Positions 1 through 9,802 of a stretch of DNA of 64,000 bases are shown piece by piece. This DNA comes from Billgrantia kenyensis (GTDB lineage: Bacteria > Pseudomonadota > Gammaproteobacteria > Pseudomonadales > Halomonadaceae). The position numbers and the translations under genes were made by a program. Location of the stretch: contig NZ_JACEFT010000005.1 in NCBI RefSeq assembly GCF_013697085.1, positions 124,001-188,000 of the forward strand, written 5' to 3'. Numbering within the stretch: the stretch's first letter is position 1; each line of letters starts with the position of its first letter. The notes beneath the pieces are model-generated. The model worked only from the letters and a program-made list of their open reading frames with translations. It was not told the origin of the DNA and made no database searches.

Positions 1-332
1 ACGGGCAGGCCCGCCGGCTTGTTCATCACCAGCCAGCCTGGCCCCTCCACCAGCACGCTGCCGGCCAGCAGGTTGCGCAGGTTGTCGCTGACCTGCTTCA
101 CCGCCTCGCGGGGTGCCAACCTGAGCGGCGGTATACGCACCATGTCGCCCACCTGCAGACGATAGTCTGCCTTCACGCGCTTCTTGTTGACCCTTACCTC
201 GCCCTTGCGCACGATGCGATAGACCAGCGTGCGAGGCACCCCTTTCAAGCGTGTGATCAGGAAGTTGTCGACCCGCTGACCCGACTGGCCTTCGGCCACT
301 TCCACCCACTGCACGTCGCGACCTTCGGCCAT
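1..332 (-). CDS. rluC: 23S rRNA pseudouridine synthase C, N-terminal part (partial)
   Basis: The N-terminal ~110 residues read from an ATG at 332 and run off the left edge of the window. The translation holds an S4-like RNA-binding region ('GQRVDNFL', 'PRTLVYRIVRKGEVRVNKKR') followed by the start of the RluA-type catalytic fold ('NKPAGLPV'). The family isomerises uridines in 23S rRNA (positions 955, 2504 and 2580 in E. coli for RluC). The catalytic Asp motif lies outside the window. It is divergent from rne, as is usual for rluC in gammaproteobacteria, which is the main reason for calling RluC rather than RluA or RluD. Confidence 0.85.
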   Translation of the reverse strand, partial: MAEGRDVQWVEVAEGQSGQRVDNFLITRLKGVPRTLVYRIVRKGEVRVNKKRVKADYRLQVGDMVRIPPLRLAPREAVKQVSDNLRNLLAGSVLVEGPGWLVMNKPAGLP

Positions 333-398
333 GACACTCCTGCTGAAAAATCTGTTGTGAGGCAGCATTCTAACGCACTCGACGACGCGCTGCGCCAA

Positions 399-427
399 TT
401 GCTGCGCATTGTCATTACTGCTATATT
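399..427 (+). promoter_or_regulatory. Predicted sigma-70 promoter of rne
   Basis: TTGCTG (399-404), a 17-base spacer and TATATT (422-427) form a good sigma-70 promoter pointing at rne. Transcription would start near 434 and give a leader of about 470 nt. Long leaders are known for rne in enterics, where RNase E cleaves its own 5' UTR to autoregulate. The position is seen directly; promoter activity is inferred. Confidence 0.55.
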
Positions 428-433
428 GCCAGC

Positions 434-901
434 TCGCTCGGATGGATCCCTTCGGTCCCATGGCGCCTGCACGACAGACACGCAGGCCGGAGCGACGAAA
501 TCGGGCCGCGACGACCCGGGATACGGGTCCCGCCGCCGACGAGTGATAGATGCAAGAACTTGACAAGTAAGTAGTGACGCCACGCCCGGACCCGACTCGC
601 GACAGCAGCAGGCGAGCGGTGGCCACGGGAATCGTTCAACATCGTGCCGGTGGCCGGCGTTGGCGAATCGATGAATGCCAGGTGTCTGGCGGTGACCGCA
701 GGGCCGGATGGGAGTAGCCCCACCGAGACATGTCCTGCCTCCGCCGCGTACTCAACATGATCATGTCGTGTCGGGCTCCTTATGGGCACCTGCACGATCG
801 GGCGCCACTGCGCATCCGCGACATGCGCTGAGCACAAGCACGCAGCACCCAGAGGTTCGCCTTCTTCGATGCCCACCGGCGCGTCCAGATTGCGAGACAA
901 C
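434..901 (+). other. Long 5' leader of rne
   Basis: There is no convincing gene between the rluC start (332) and the rne start (902). Short ORFs here are Arg/Pro/Ser-rich and lack ribosome binding sites. Downstream of the predicted promoter the stretch would be transcribed as the rne 5' UTR. In E. coli the rne UTR carries hairpins that RNase E recognises for feedback control. By analogy this leader is a candidate autoregulatory region, but I could not match specific hairpins to the enteric ones. Confidence 0.4.
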
Positions 902-3900
902 ATGAAACGGATGCTCATCAATGCGACCCAGCCGGAAGAGCTGCGGGTCGCGCTGGTCGATGGACAACGGCTGTATGACCTGGACATCGAATCCGGTGCC
1001 AGGGAACAGAAGAAAGCCAATATCTACCGCGGCAAGATCACCCGAGTAGAGCCCTCTCTCGAAGCCGCCTTCGTTGATTTCGGCGCCGATCGCCATGGCT
1101 TCCTCCCCCTCAAGGAAATTTCTCGCGAATACTTTCTGAAGGACACTTCGGGGCGCCCCAGCATCAAGGAGGTGCTCAAGGAGGGCCAGGAAGTCATCGT
1201 TCAGGTCGACAAGGAGGAGCGCGGCAACAAGGGAGCGGCGCTGACCACCTTCATCAGCCTGGCCGGCCGCTTCCTCGTGCTGATGCCCAACAACCCCCGG
1301 GCCGGGGGCATTTCGCGCCGCATCGAAGGCGACGAACGCACCCAGCTCAAGGAGGCCATGGGCCAGCTGACGGTGCCGGAAAAGATGGGCGTGATCGTGC
1401 GCACCGCCGGCATCGGTCGCAGCAGCGAAGAGCTGCAGTGGGACCTCGATTACCTGGTACAGGTATGGGAGTCGATCACCGAGGAGGCCGGCAAGCGCCC
1501 TGCCCCGTTCCTGATCTACCGCGAGTCCAACGTCATCATTCGCGCCATGCGCGACTACCTGCGCCAGGATATCGGCGAGGTATTGATCGACAGTGCCGAG
1601 GTGCACCAGGAGGCGCTGACCTTCATTCGGCAGGTAATGCCCTCGTACCAGCAGAAGATCAAGCTCTACGCTGACGAGGTACCGCTGTTCTCGCGTTTCC
1701 AGATCGAGTCCCAGATCGAGACCGCCTACGAGCGTGAAGTGAAACTGCCCTCCGGCGGCTCCATCGTCATCGACCACACCGAGGCGCTGGTCTCCATCGA
1801 TATCAACTCGGCACGGGCCACCCGTGGCAGCGATATCGAGGAAACCGCCCTGCAGACCAACCTGGAAGCGGCCGACGAGATCGCCCGCCAGCTGCGCCTG
1901 CGCGATATCGGCGGCCTGGTGGTGATCGACTTCATCGACATGAGCCCAGCGCGCAACCAGCGCGAAGTCGAGAACCGCATGCGCGATGCACTCAAGCTCG
2001 ACCGCGCGCGGGTACAGATCGGCCGCATTTCCCGTTTTGGCCTGATGGAGATGTCACGCCAGCGCCTGCGTCCCTCGCTGGGCGAGACCAGCGGCGTGGT
2101 CTGCCCCCGCTGCAACGGCCAGGGCACCATTCGCGACGTGCGCTCGCTGTCGCTCTCGATCATGCGCCTGATCGAGGAAGAGGCAATGAAGGAGCGCAGC
2201 GCGCAGATCCGCGCCATCCTGCCGGTGCCCGTCGCCACCTACCTGCTCAACGAGAAGCGCGCAGTACTGGCCGATATCGAGAAACGCCAGGGCGTGCGGG
2301 TCGTAGTTCTGCCCAACCCCGAAATGGACACCCCGCACTACGATGTCCAGCGTCTGCGCGATGACCATGTCGAAGAGGAAGGCGAGCAGGACAAGTCCAG
2401 TTTCGAGCTGTCGGTCGACACCGATATCGGCAAGGAACCGGACACGAGCATCGCCAGGCCGGTAGCCCGCTCCGAGGCGGCCGTCAAGACGGTCATCCAT
2501 AACGAGCCGGCTCCGGCTTCCCTGCAGCAGGACTCCAGTCCTCAGCCGAGCGCGCCGGCAGGAGCTCCTCCTGCGGCGGGCATGCTTGGTCGCCTGATCA
2601 AGGGGGTCAGCAAGCTGCTCGGCGGCGCCGAGCACGAGCCCGTCAAGCCTGCAGAAACCCGCAAGCCCACCCCTCCTCAGGAACAGGCTCGCAGCAGCGA
2701 CAGCGAGCGTGGTGGCCGCCCACGTCGGCGTGCGCGAAGCGAAACCCCAGAAGAGAGCCGCGGTCAGCGCGGACAGGCGCGCCAGCAAGAGAGCGCCCGT
2801 TCCGATTCTCGCCAGGACTCTCGCCAGGACAGCGGCGCTGGACGAGGCGGTCGTGGTCGCGGCCAGGCACGTGCAGACAAGTCACAAGCCAGCGAAGAGG
2901 GGCGCCAAGGCAAGCCGCGCAGCCGCGACGAAGCCCCCCGCCGCAAGAAGGCCGAGCCCCAGGAAAAAGCGGCTGAGCCAATGCCCGAGCAGGCCAAAAC
3001 GGACGATGGCAAGCCCAAGCGCACGCGCAACAACCCGCGCAACCGTACACGCCAGCATGCCATCAACCCGCAGGCCGAGGCCGAGCAAAAGCGCCTTCAG
3101 GCCGAAGCGGCTGAGCCGGCTGCGGCAAAGCCCGAACAGCCCAAGCCGGCACAGACGCCCCCCGAGCCGGTGAAAGCCGAGGCGCAGAAAGCCCAGGCGG
3201 ATACGCCCAAGCCCAGCGACAAGGCCGCGGAGACACCCGTAGAGCCGGCCAAGGCCGAAGCGCAGAAAGCCCAGGCGGATGCGCCCAAGCCCAGCGACAA
3301 GGCCGCGGAGACACCCGCGGAGCCGGCCAAGACCGAGGCACAGAAAGCCCAGGCGGATGCGCCCAAGCCCAGCGACAAGGCCGCGGAGAAAACCGCCGAG
3401 CCGGCCAAGACCGAGGCGCAGAAAGCCCAGGCAGATGCCCCCAAGCCCAGCGACAAGGCCGCGGAGAAAACCGCCGAGCCGGTGAAAGCCGAGGCGGATG
3501 CGCCCAAGCCCAGCGACAAGGCCGCGGAGAAGCCCGCCGAGCCGGTGAAAGCCGAGGCGCAGAAGGCCCAGGCGGATGCGCCCAAGCCCAGCGACAAGGC
3601 CGCGGAGAAGCCCGCGGAGCCGGTGAAAGCCGAGGCGCAGAAAGCCCAGCCGGATGCCCCCAAGCCCAGCGACAAGGCCGCGGAGAAGCCCGCGGAGAAG
3701 CCCGCGGAGCCGCAGAAAGCCGAAGCATCCAAGGCCGATGCCCCCAAGCCGGCGGAAAAGCCCGCCGGGCCGGTGAAAGCCGAAGCGCCCAAAGCGGAAG
3801 CCCCCAAGCCGGCGGAAAAGCCCGCCGGGCCGGTGAAAGCCGAAGCGCCCAAGGCTGTGGATGAGCCCGCCGAGCAAGCGAAGCCTGAAGAGGCCAAGCC

Positions 3901-4000
3901 CACGGAACAGGCCGCCTCCCGACGCCGTCGCCGCGCACACAACGACCCGCGTGAGATTCGTCGGCGCGAGCAAGAAGGCCAGAAAGGCAGCCAAGGCTGA
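902..4000 (+). CDS. rne: Ribonuclease E, degradosome endoribonuclease
   Basis: This 1032-residue essential endoribonuclease carries out mRNA decay and rRNA/tRNA processing. It starts with the family-typical [10 protein letters not shown] at 902; the reading frame stays open upstream to 782, but that extension is not RNase E-like. An S1 RNA-binding domain lies at about residues 35-120, with the 5' sensor and DNase I-like catalytic region after it. The catalytic aspartates are visible in '[12 protein letters not shown]' and 'VVIDFIDM'. The Zn-link is CPRC at residues 401-404. After ~530 the protein becomes a disordered scaffold with an Arg-rich stretch and Lys/Pro/Ala tandem repeats. It ends with R5[12 protein letters not shown], like the NDPR short linear motif I recall from Pseudomonas RNase E. 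An intrinsic terminator follows. Confidence 0.97.
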   Translation: MKRMLINATQPEELRVALVDGQRLYDLDIESGAREQKKANIYRGKITRVEPSLEAAFVDFGADRHGFLPLKEISREYFLKDTSGRPSIKEVLKEGQEVIVQVDKEERGNKGAALTTFISLAGRFLVLMPNNPRAGGISRRIEGDERTQLKEAMGQLTVPEKMGVIVRTAGIGRSSEELQWDLDYLVQVWESITEEAGKRPAPFLIYRESNVIIRAMRDYLRQDIGEVLIDSAEVHQEALTFIRQVMPSYQQKIKLYADEVPLFSRFQIESQIETAYEREVKLPSGGSIVIDHTEALVSIDINSARATRGSDIEETALQTNLEAADEIARQLRLRDIGGLVVIDFIDMSPARNQREVENRMRDALKLDRARVQIGRISRFGLMEMSRQRLRPSLGETSGVVCPRCNGQGTIRDVRSLSLSIMRLIEEEAMKERSAQIRAILPVPVATYLLNEKRAVLADIEKRQGVRVVVLPNPEMDTPHYDVQRLRDDHVEEEGEQDKSSFELSVDTDIGKEPDTSIARPVARSEAAVKTVIHNEPAPASLQQDSSPQPSAPAGAPPAAGMLGRLIKGVSKLLGGAEHEPVKPAETRKPTPPQEQARSSDSERGGRPRRRARSETPEESRGQRGQARQQESARSDSRQDSRQDSGAGRGGRGRGQARADKSQASEEGRQGKPRSRDEAPRRKKAEPQEKAAEPMPEQAKTDDGKPKRTRNNPRNRTRQHAINPQAEAEQKRLQAEAAEPAAAKPEQPKPAQTPPEPVKAEAQKAQADTPKPSDKAAETPVEPAKAEAQKAQADAPKPSDKAAETPAEPAKTEAQKAQADAPKPSDKAAEKTAEPAKTEAQKAQADAPKPSDKAAEKTAEPVKAEADAPKPSDKAAEKPAEPVKAEAQKAQADAPKPSDKAAEKPAEPVKAEAQKAQPDAPKPSDKAAEKPAEKPAEPQKAEASKADAPKPAEKPAGPVKAEAPKAEAPKPAEKPAGPVKAEAPKAVDEPAEQAKPEEAKPTEQAASRRRRRAHNDPREIRRREQEGQKGSQG
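3164..3856 (+). repeat. In-frame tandem repeats in the RNase E scaffold
   Basis: Seven copies of a 26-residue (78-nt) unit of the type [20 protein letters not shown] plus AAEKPA run from 3164 to 3706. Copy five lacks five residues and copy seven has a KPAE-type insertion. They are followed by about three shorter 20-residue units ending in GPVKAEAPK. Copies are nearly identical at the DNA level, so the tract probably expands and contracts by slippage or recombination. The product is a charged, disordered linker. Confidence 0.9.
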
Positions 4001-4019
4001 CCCTGGCATGTAAAGCACT

Positions 4020-4048
4020 GGCCCGCGCAATGCGCGGGCCATTTTTTT
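4020..4048 (+). terminator. Intrinsic terminator of rne
   Basis: A perfect 9-bp GC stem (GGCCCGCGC / GCGCGGGCC) with the 3-base loop AAT is followed by A and seven T. It lies 20 bases after the rne stop and before the convergent murB. Confidence 0.93.
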
Positions 4049-4081
4049 CGTCTTGCCAGAGGGTGTCGAGGGGCAGAGGGG

Positions 4082-5101
4082 CTAGGGGCTTTCGATGGCC
4101 AGCCTGGGCTCGCGCTCGAGCGTAACGCCGAAACGCGCCTGAACGCTCTCGGCAACGTGGTCGGCAAACAGAAGAAGCTCTCCCGCATCACCGCCACCGA
4201 AGTGAACCAGCACCAAGGCTTGGCGAGAATGCACGCCAAAGTGCCCCTCACGCCACCCCTTGAGTCCGCAGCGCTCGATCAGCCAGCCGGCAGCCAGCTT
4301 GATCTGACCATCGCCAACGTCAAAATGCGGCATATCCGGGCAGTCTTCCAACAGCTCCAGGGCCTGGTCACGGCTCACGATGGGATTCTTGAAGAAGCTT
4401 CCGGCATTGCCCAGCTCTACCGGGTCAGGCAGCTTTTCCCGACGAATGGCACACACCGCCTGGGCTACCTCGAGGGGGCTGGGATTCGCACCGACACGCC
4501 GAGCCAGGTCGCCATAGGCGAGCCGGGGTGCTGCCTCACGGGAGAGGCGCAAGGACAGCCCTGTGATGACCACCCTGCCCTCCAGTTCTCGCTTGAAGAT
4601 ACTGTCACGGTAGCCAAAGGCACACGCCTCAGGCGTGAGGACCGCGCTGCTTCCATCTTCGATGAAAAGCACGTGCACTGCCTCGATCACTTCACCAAGC
4701 TCGACACCATAGGCACCGATATTCTGAATCGGAGCGGCGCCACAGTGGCCCGGGATCAGCGCCAGATTCTCGGTGCCCCACAGACCTCGGCCAGCCAGCG
4801 CCATGACCAACGGGTGCCACTCGACGCCGGCGCCGACATGCACCAGCACGCTGTCGCCGCGGCTCTCCAACCACCAGTGGCGCAGCGCAGGTTGGAGCAC
4901 CAGCCCGGGCAGATGCGCGGGAAGGATCAGGTTGCTGCCCCCTCCCAGCAGCGTCAGCGGCCAAGCTTGCTCTGAGGCCAGACGCAACAGGCGGCGCAAC
5001 GGCTCGATGGCAGCCGGCGCCGCAAAATGCTCGGCACGGCATGGCAGCCCCAGGGTATTGGCTCGGGAGAGGTCGTGATCGGCCAGCAGGATTTCGCTCA
5101 A
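4082..5101 (-). CDS. murB: UDP-N-acetylenolpyruvoylglucosamine reductase (MurB, type I)
   Basis: MurB reduces UDP-GlcNAc-enolpyruvate to UDP-MurNAc with FAD and NADPH in cytoplasmic peptidoglycan precursor synthesis. At 339 residues it matches the E. coli-like type I enzyme. FAD-binding sequence 'LLGGGSNLIL' is near residue 55 and 'IQNIGAYG' near 120. The catalytic region shows 'GYRDSIFK' (substrate Arg), 'NAGSFFKNP' (proton-donor Ser) and a C-terminal 'LEREPRL' that aligns with the catalytic Glu region. Its ATG overlaps the stop of the upstream phosphatase gene by 4 bp, so the two are translationally coupled. It is the last gene of the envelope operon and converges on rne. Confidence 0.95.
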   Translation of the reverse strand: MSEILLADHDLSRANTLGLPCRAEHFAAPAAIEPLRRLLRLASEQAWPLTLLGGGSNLILPAHLPGLVLQPALRHWWLESRGDSVLVHVGAGVEWHPLVMALAGRGLWGTENLALIPGHCGAAPIQNIGAYGVELGEVIEAVHVLFIEDGSSAVLTPEACAFGYRDSIFKRELEGRVVITGLSLRLSREAAPRLAYGDLARRVGANPSPLEVAQAVCAIRREKLPDPVELGNAGSFFKNPIVSRDQALELLEDCPDMPHFDVGDGQIKLAAGWLIERCGLKGWREGHFGVHSRQALVLVHFGGGDAGELLLFADHVAESVQARFGVTLEREPRLAIESP

Positions 5102-5577
5102 CGCCGCTGACCTTCGAGCCGTAGGGCGATCTCCTCGATCAGCCCGCGAGAAGCGGCCTCGACCAGATCCAACACTTCCTCGAAGCCCTGGTCGCCGCCG
5201 TAGTAGGGATCTGGAACCGGACGATCACGATGACCGGCAAAGTCGAGGAACAGGCCGAGATGAGCTCGACTCCCCTCAGGACACTGTGCCTGCAGTGCCG
5301 CCAGGTTGTCCTGATCCATGGCCAGCAGGTAATCGAAGCGCTCGAAGTCTTCACTCGATACTTGCCTAGCCCGCAGTCCGCTGAGGTCGATCCCGCGCTT
5401 GCGAGCCGCAGCGGCGGAACGAGGATCGGGAGATTTTCCCACGTGCCAGTGGGCAATGCCGCAGGAATCGACTTCGACGCGATCAGCCAAGCCCGCCGAC
5501 TCGAGCTCGCGGCGAAACACACCTTCAGCGGTGGGTGATCGACAGATATTGCCCAGACAGACGAACAGCACACGCAT
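5098..5577 (-). CDS. Low-molecular-weight protein-tyrosine phosphatase
   Basis: This 159-residue phosphatase has the N-terminal P-loop VCLGNICRS, with nucleophile Cys7 and Arg13, and the general-acid motif 'PDPYYGG' near residue 120. Members dephosphorylate protein tyrosines. In Gram-negatives some (Wzb, Etp, PtpA) act on BY-kinases that control polysaccharide export. No kinase or capsule gene is nearby. The gene sits between kdsB and murB, as in Pseudomonas, so a polysaccharide role is not implied by context. The start is 9 bases after the kdsB stop and the end overlaps murB by 4 bp. Confidence 0.93.
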   Translation of the reverse strand: MRVLFVCLGNICRSPTAEGVFRRELESAGLADRVEVDSCGIAHWHVGKSPDPRSAAAARKRGIDLSGLRARQVSSEDFERFDYLLAMDQDNLAALQAQCPEGSRAHLGLFLDFAGHRDRPVPDPYYGGDQGFEEVLDLVEAASRGLIEEIALRLEGQRR

Positions 5578-5586
5578 GGCTTTCTC

Positions 5587-6360
5587 CTACGGGTTCGTTG
5601 ACAGCAATGTGCGAACACGCTCCAGGTCCGCGAGCGTATCGACGCCGGCGGGATTCGGCTCGGCGGCCAGTGCGACCTGGACGGCATGGCCGTGGTGCAG
5701 GGCACGCAGCTGCTCGAGCTGCTCCAGTTGCTCGAGTGTGGAAGGCGCCCAGTCGCGGTACTCCGCCAGGAAACCCGCACGGTACGCGTAGATGCCGATA
5801 TGCCTCAACCAGGCATCGGTTTCGAGCCACTGCGGACGCGTGGCGAAGGCCTCACGGTCCCAGGGGATGGGGGCACGCGAAAAGTACAGGGCACGCCCGG
5901 AGAGTGCCCGCACCACCTTGACCACGTTGGGGTTGAACAGCGTCTCGATGTCGCCGATCGGCTCGGCAAGGGTCGCGATGGAGGCCTCCGGGTCGTCATG
6001 CAGGCGTCGGGCCACCTGATCGATCAACTGCGGCGGGATCAGCGGCTCATCCCCTTGTACATTGACCAGCACGGCATCGTCGGCCAGCCCGAGCCGTTCG
6101 GCCACCTCGGCCAGGCGGTCGGTGCCGGAGGGGTGGTCGGCACGAGTCATCACCACCTCGGCACCCACGGGCAGCAGGGCATCGCGAATGCGTGTGTCGT
6201 CGGTCGCCACCACGACGCGACTGGCAGCGCTCTTTCCGGCTTGCCGCCAGACATGAGCCACCATGGGTTCACCGGCGATGTCGAGCAAGGGCTTGCCAGG
6301 CAGCCGCGAAGAGCCGAAGCGGGCGGGAATGACGGCAATGAAGGCGTTCTGCTGCGCCAT
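5587..6360 (-). CDS. kdsB: 3-deoxy-manno-octulosonate cytidylyltransferase (CMP-Kdo synthetase)
   Basis: KdsB activates Kdo with CTP to CMP-Kdo, the donor for the LPS inner core. The 257-residue protein begins with the nucleotidyltransferase signature '[16 protein letters not shown]' and carries 'NVQGDEPLI', the metal/nucleotide-binding segment. A short internal repeat ([10 protein letters not shown]) near residue 220 looks like codon slippage in a surface helix. Its ATG shares one base with the stop of the upstream ycaR-like gene (TAATG), indicating coupling within the lipid A/LPS operon. Confidence 0.95.
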   Translation of the reverse strand: MAQQNAFIAVIPARFGSSRLPGKPLLDIAGEPMVAHVWRQAGKSAASRVVVATDDTRIRDALLPVGAEVVMTRADHPSGTDRLAEVAERLGLADDAVLVNVQGDEPLIPPQLIDQVARRLHDDPEASIATLAEPIGDIETLFNPNVVKVVRALSGRALYFSRAPIPWDREAFATRPQWLETDAWLRHIGIYAYRAGFLAEYRDWAPSTLEQLEQLEQLRALHHGHAVQVALAAEPNPAGVDTLADLERVRTLLSTNP

Positions 6361-6569
6361 TATGTCTCCCCGGTGCGACCGGGTGACGCTGGCAGCTTTT
6401 CATCGACACCCATTCGCCGCGCCTCTTCCGGCAGCATCACCGGGATGCCGTCGCGAATGGGATAGGCCAGGCCATCGTACTTGCACAGCAGCTCCTGGGC
6501 GTCGCGGTCATACTTGAGCTTGCCCTTGCACAGCGGGCAAACCAGCATGGCCAGCAGTTCCTTGTCCAT
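6360..6569 (-). CDS. ycaR: Trm112/YcaR family small zinc-ribbon protein
   Basis: This is a 69-residue UPF0434/Trm112-like protein, [18 protein letters not shown]..., with a CPLC pair near the N-terminus and '[17 protein letters not shown]' typical of the family. Its biochemical role is not defined. The gene is almost always between lpxK and kdsB in gammaproteobacteria. I chose the ATG at 6569 over an in-frame ATG at 6590 because AGAGGTG lies five bases before it and the protein then starts as homologues do. Confidence 0.9.
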   Translation of the reverse strand: MDKELLAMLVCPLCKGKLKYDRDAQELLCKYDGLAYPIRDGIPVMLPEEARRMGVDEKLPASPGRTGET

Positions 6570-6621
6570 CGTTTCACCTCTATCGTCCACAAGAATTGGC
6601 TCCGCCTGCTTGATCTTTCGG

Positions 6622-7623
6622 TTATCTCAGCTCAGCCAGGCGTCTGTCCAGCCAGGCCGCGAAGTCTCCCGGCGGCTCGGCTTCCACTTCCAGCACCCAG
6701 GCATTGCCGAGCCCCAGGCTGGCGCATTTTTCGGCATCCTTGGCCGTCATCACCACCGGCAGGCCGTCATCGAAGGCCAGGTCCTGCGCAGTGAAGCGAT
6801 GATGATCGGGAAAAGCGTGCGGTGTCGCATCCACCCCCAGCGCGGCCAGGGTGGCAAAGAAGCGCTGAGGATGGCCGATCCCGGCGACGGCATGCACCGG
6901 TCCGTCAAAGGGCAGCGGCTCCAGGGCAGCCGGCTCACCTTCCTGCAGCGGGCGCCAGTGCGTCGGCACCAGGCGAAAGACCCAGGCATCCACGGGCGGA
7001 GTGAAGGACGGCTCGCCGTTGACCAACATCGCATCCACTCGTGCCAAGCGCGACAGGGGCTCGCGCAACGGCCCCGCAGGCAGACAGCGAGCATTGCCGA
7101 AACCGCGCTTGCCATCCACAACGACCAGCTCGATATCGCGCCCCAGCGCCAGGTGCTGAAGGCCATCGTCACTCAGCAGGATATCGCAGCCCAGCTCGAG
7201 CAGCGCCCTGGCACCGCGCGGTCGGTCGGGATCGACCACGACCGGCAATCCGGTCTGGCGCGCCAGCATGCGCGGCTCATCACCGCTATGCTCGCTTGGC
7301 GTCTGCGCCGTGACACGCAGGGGGTAGCCGGCCTGCCCCGCCTTGCCACCATAGCCGCGCGCCACGATGCCCGGCCGCCACCCCTGCTCTGCCAGATGGC
7401 GAGCCAGCCAGGCTACCAAGGGCGATTTGCCGGTCCCCCCCAGGGTCACATTGCCAACCACGATTACCGGGACACCGGCATGCCATGCCGTCCTACGCCC
7501 GTGCGCATAGGCCGCCCTACGACGCTCCACCACCCAGCGGTAAAGCGCCTCGAGAGGTCTCAGCGCCCTGAGCCAGGCAGCATCGTCGTAGGCTGCCTTC
7601 AACCAGCGGTCGCCCAGGCTCAT
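6622..7623 (-). CDS. lpxK: Tetraacyldisaccharide 4'-kinase
   Basis: LpxK phosphorylates the 4' position of the lipid A disaccharide-1-phosphate at the inner membrane. It is 333 residues long, the usual length. A Walker A-like P-loop '[12 protein letters not shown]' lies at about residues 57-68 after an amphipathic N-terminus that docks to membrane. 'DDGLQH' (about 150-155) is the family's second conserved motif. The ATG overlaps the msbA stop by 4 bp, coupling the last lipid A step to the flippase. Confidence 0.95.
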   Translation of the reverse strand: MSLGDRWLKAAYDDAAWLRALRPLEALYRWVVERRRAAYAHGRRTAWHAGVPVIVVGNVTLGGTGKSPLVAWLARHLAEQGWRPGIVARGYGGKAGQAGYPLRVTAQTPSEHSGDEPRMLARQTGLPVVVDPDRPRGARALLELGCDILLSDDGLQHLALGRDIELVVVDGKRGFGNARCLPAGPLREPLSRLARVDAMLVNGEPSFTPPVDAWVFRLVPTHWRPLQEGEPAALEPLPFDGPVHAVAGIGHPQRFFATLAALGVDATPHAFPDHHRFTAQDLAFDDGLPVVMTAKDAEKCASLGLGNAWVLEVEAEPPGDFAAWLDRRLAELR

Positions 7624-9377
7624 GACACCGAGGTTTCCTGAAACTGCAGGCGGTGAAGGGCAGCATAGGCGCCGTCACGCTGCAGCAGTTCGGCATGGCT
7701 GCCCTGTTCGACGATCCTGCCCTGCTCCATGACCAGAATACGGTCGGCACGCTCGATGGTGGAGAGACGGTGAGCGATGACCAGAGTCGTGCGTCCCCGG
7801 CAGACCACCTCGAGAGCCTGCTGGATGTAGCGCTCCGACTCGGTATCCAGCGCCGAGGTCGCCTCGTCGAGCACGATCAGCGGCGCATCCTTGAAAATCG
7901 CCCGGGCGATGGCCAGGCGCTGGCGCTGGCCGCCGGAGAGCATCACGCCGTTATCGCCGACGATGGTGTCGTAGGCATCCGGCAGGCGGGCGATGAACTC
8001 GTGGGCATAGGCCGACATGGCCGCTGCCTCGATCACGTCGCGCTGCGCTTCCGGTACTCCGTAGGCGATATTGTCGGCCACGCTGGCGTTGAACAGCGTT
8101 ACCTGCTGCGACACCAACGCAATCTGGCGACGCAGTGGCGCCAGGCGATAGTCATCGATGGGCACGTCGTCGATCAGCACCTGGCCGGATGTGGGTCGAT
8201 AGAAGCGTGGCAAAAGGCCCGCCAGGGTCGACTTGCCGCTGCCCGAACGCCCCACGATGGCCACCATCTCGCCTGGCTCGACGACCAGGTCGATTCCCTT
8301 CAGCACTTCCGGCTGATCCTCAGCATAGCGGAAGTGCACCCCACGCAGCTCGACTCTACCCTGCAGGCGCTCGGGTTCATGTGTGCCCTCATCGGGCTCC
8401 AGTGGCACCTGCATCAGGCCGAACAACTCGCCAGCAGCGGCGATGCCCTTCTGGATCTCGCTGTTGATCTCGGTGAGCTGGCGTACCGGCTTGGCCATCA
8501 GCGATGCAGCGGTGATGAAGGCCACGAATTCCCCGGGGGTCATGTCGGCCAGCAGCGCCGGTGACATCGCAAGCCACACCAGCACGGCCAGCGACACGGC
8601 GATCAGGAGCTGTATCACCGGCGTGCTGATGGCCTTGGTCAGGGCTTCCTTCATCTTCTGCTGGCGGTTGTACTCGCTGGCCCGGGCAAAGCGCGCTTTC
8701 TCGAAGGCCTCTGCCCCGTGGGTACGCACCACGCGGTAGCCGGTCAAGGCCTCGGAGGCGACGTGGGTCACGTCACCCATGGAATCCTGAATGCGCTGGG
8801 AGATACGCCGAAAACGCTTGCTGGCATAGCTCACCACGGCACCGATCAGCGGCGTCACGGCAACGAACAGCAGGGTCAGCATCCAGTTCGTCCACAGCAG
8901 GTAGGACAGCAGGCCAATCACGAACAGCCCTTCACGCAGCAGGATGGTGATGGCGTTGGTCGCGGCACCGGTCACCTGCTCCACGTGGTAAGTGACGCGC
9001 GACACCAGGTGCCCGCTGGAGTGCGAGTCGAAGAAGCGCCCGGGCAGATGCAGCATATGGTTGAACACGTTACAGCGCAGCGCATGCACCACGTTGCGCG
9101 CCACGTTGCTCATGAAATAGGTGCCAAGGAAGGTGCCGAGCCCCCGGGCGGCAAACATGAAGACCACGAACAGCGGCAGCAGCAGGCGAAAGGCGGCATC
9201 GGGGTCCTGGATACCATCGATGAGCCGCTTCATCATCTCTGCCAGTGCCGTGCTGGAGGCCGCATAAAGGGCATAGCCGACGATCGCCAGGGCGAAGGAG
9301 ACCCAGTGAGGCTTCACATAAGCCAGCAACTGCTTGTAGAGGGCCCAGCCCGAGCGTTGGGTCCGGTCTTGAGTCAC
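7620..9377 (-). CDS. msbA: Lipid A export ABC transporter MsbA
   Basis: MsbA flips core-lipid A across the inner membrane. The 585-residue half-transporter has six N-terminal membrane helices and then an ABC domain. Walker A is 'GRSGSGKST', the signature is 'LSGGQRQR' and Walker B is 'LIVLDEATSALD', with H-loop 'VIAHRLST'. It lies between exbD and lpxK and overlaps both by 4 bp. The msbA-lpxK pairing supports MsbA over a drug exporter of similar design. In Pseudomonas, as I recall, msbA is not inside this exbBD-lpxK block. Confidence 0.95.
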   Translation of the reverse strand: MTQDRTQRSGWALYKQLLAYVKPHWVSFALAIVGYALYAASSTALAEMMKRLIDGIQDPDAAFRLLLPLFVVFMFAARGLGTFLGTYFMSNVARNVVHALRCNVFNHMLHLPGRFFDSHSSGHLVSRVTYHVEQVTGAATNAITILLREGLFVIGLLSYLLWTNWMLTLLFVAVTPLIGAVVSYASKRFRRISQRIQDSMGDVTHVASEALTGYRVVRTHGAEAFEKARFARASEYNRQQKMKEALTKAISTPVIQLLIAVSLAVLVWLAMSPALLADMTPGEFVAFITAASLMAKPVRQLTEINSEIQKGIAAAGELFGLMQVPLEPDEGTHEPERLQGRVELRGVHFRYAEDQPEVLKGIDLVVEPGEMVAIVGRSGSGKSTLAGLLPRFYRPTSGQVLIDDVPIDDYRLAPLRRQIALVSQQVTLFNASVADNIAYGVPEAQRDVIEAAAMSAYAHEFIARLPDAYDTIVGDNGVMLSGGQRQRLAIARAIFKDAPLIVLDEATSALDTESERYIQQALEVVCRGRTTLVIAHRLSTIERADRILVMEQGRIVEQGSHAELLQRDGAYAALHRLQFQETSVS

Positions 9378-9802
9378 GGTGTCTCCGCTTGCATGGATGT
9401 TGCCTGTGTTTCGCGCGTGGCAATGCGCACCTGGTGAATGCCGTGCACGCCGGCCTGATCCAGGGCACGAACCACGTCGGCATGCGCCGCCCGGGCATCG
9501 GCCTCGACCACCAGGCCGTGCTGCCGGGCCTGCTCGGCCTCGGCGGAGAGCGCCTGGCCGAGTTCACCGGCGCTGAGCTCACGCTCGCCAAGCCGGTAGC
9601 GGCCCTGCTCGGTAACCACCAGGGTCACCGGTGACACCTCCAGGGCGACACCGGAGACGCTGTCGGGAAGGGTAAGCTCGAGGGCCTGACGTGTCTCGAA
9701 GGTGGTCGAGACCATGAAGAAGATCAACAGCAGAAAAACCACGTCGATGAGCGGGGTGAGATTGACCTCCACCGGGTCGCGGCGACGGCGAACGAACTTC
9801 AC
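9374..9802 (-). CDS. exbD: Biopolymer transport protein ExbD/TolR family
   Basis: The 142-residue protein has a short cytoplasmic N-terminus, one membrane helix carrying the proton-path Asp (NLTPLIDVVFLLLIFFMV) and a periplasmic domain. ExbD and TolR use the proton gradient to energise TonB- or Tol-dependent outer-membrane processes. No tonB or tolA is adjacent, so the energised partner is unknown. Its position next to msbA/lpxK suggests a role linked to envelope assembly, but that is inference. Confidence 0.9.
   Translation of the reverse strand: MKFVRRRRDPVEVNLTPLIDVVFLLLIFFMVSTTFETRQALELTLPDSVSGVALEVSPVTLVVTEQGRYRLGERELSAGELGQALSAEAEQARQHGLVVEADARAAHADVVRALDQAGVHGIHQVRIATRETQATSMQAETP

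Noticed and set aside
3164..3856. Regular repeats resembling an array
   Set aside because: They are in-frame protein repeats within rne with no unique spacers, so not CRISPR.
2882..4251. Long minus-strand ORFs (290-390 codons) opposite the rne tail
   Set aside because: They are Gly/Leu/Arg-repeat shadows of the high-GC rne repeats and lack ribosome sites or homology.
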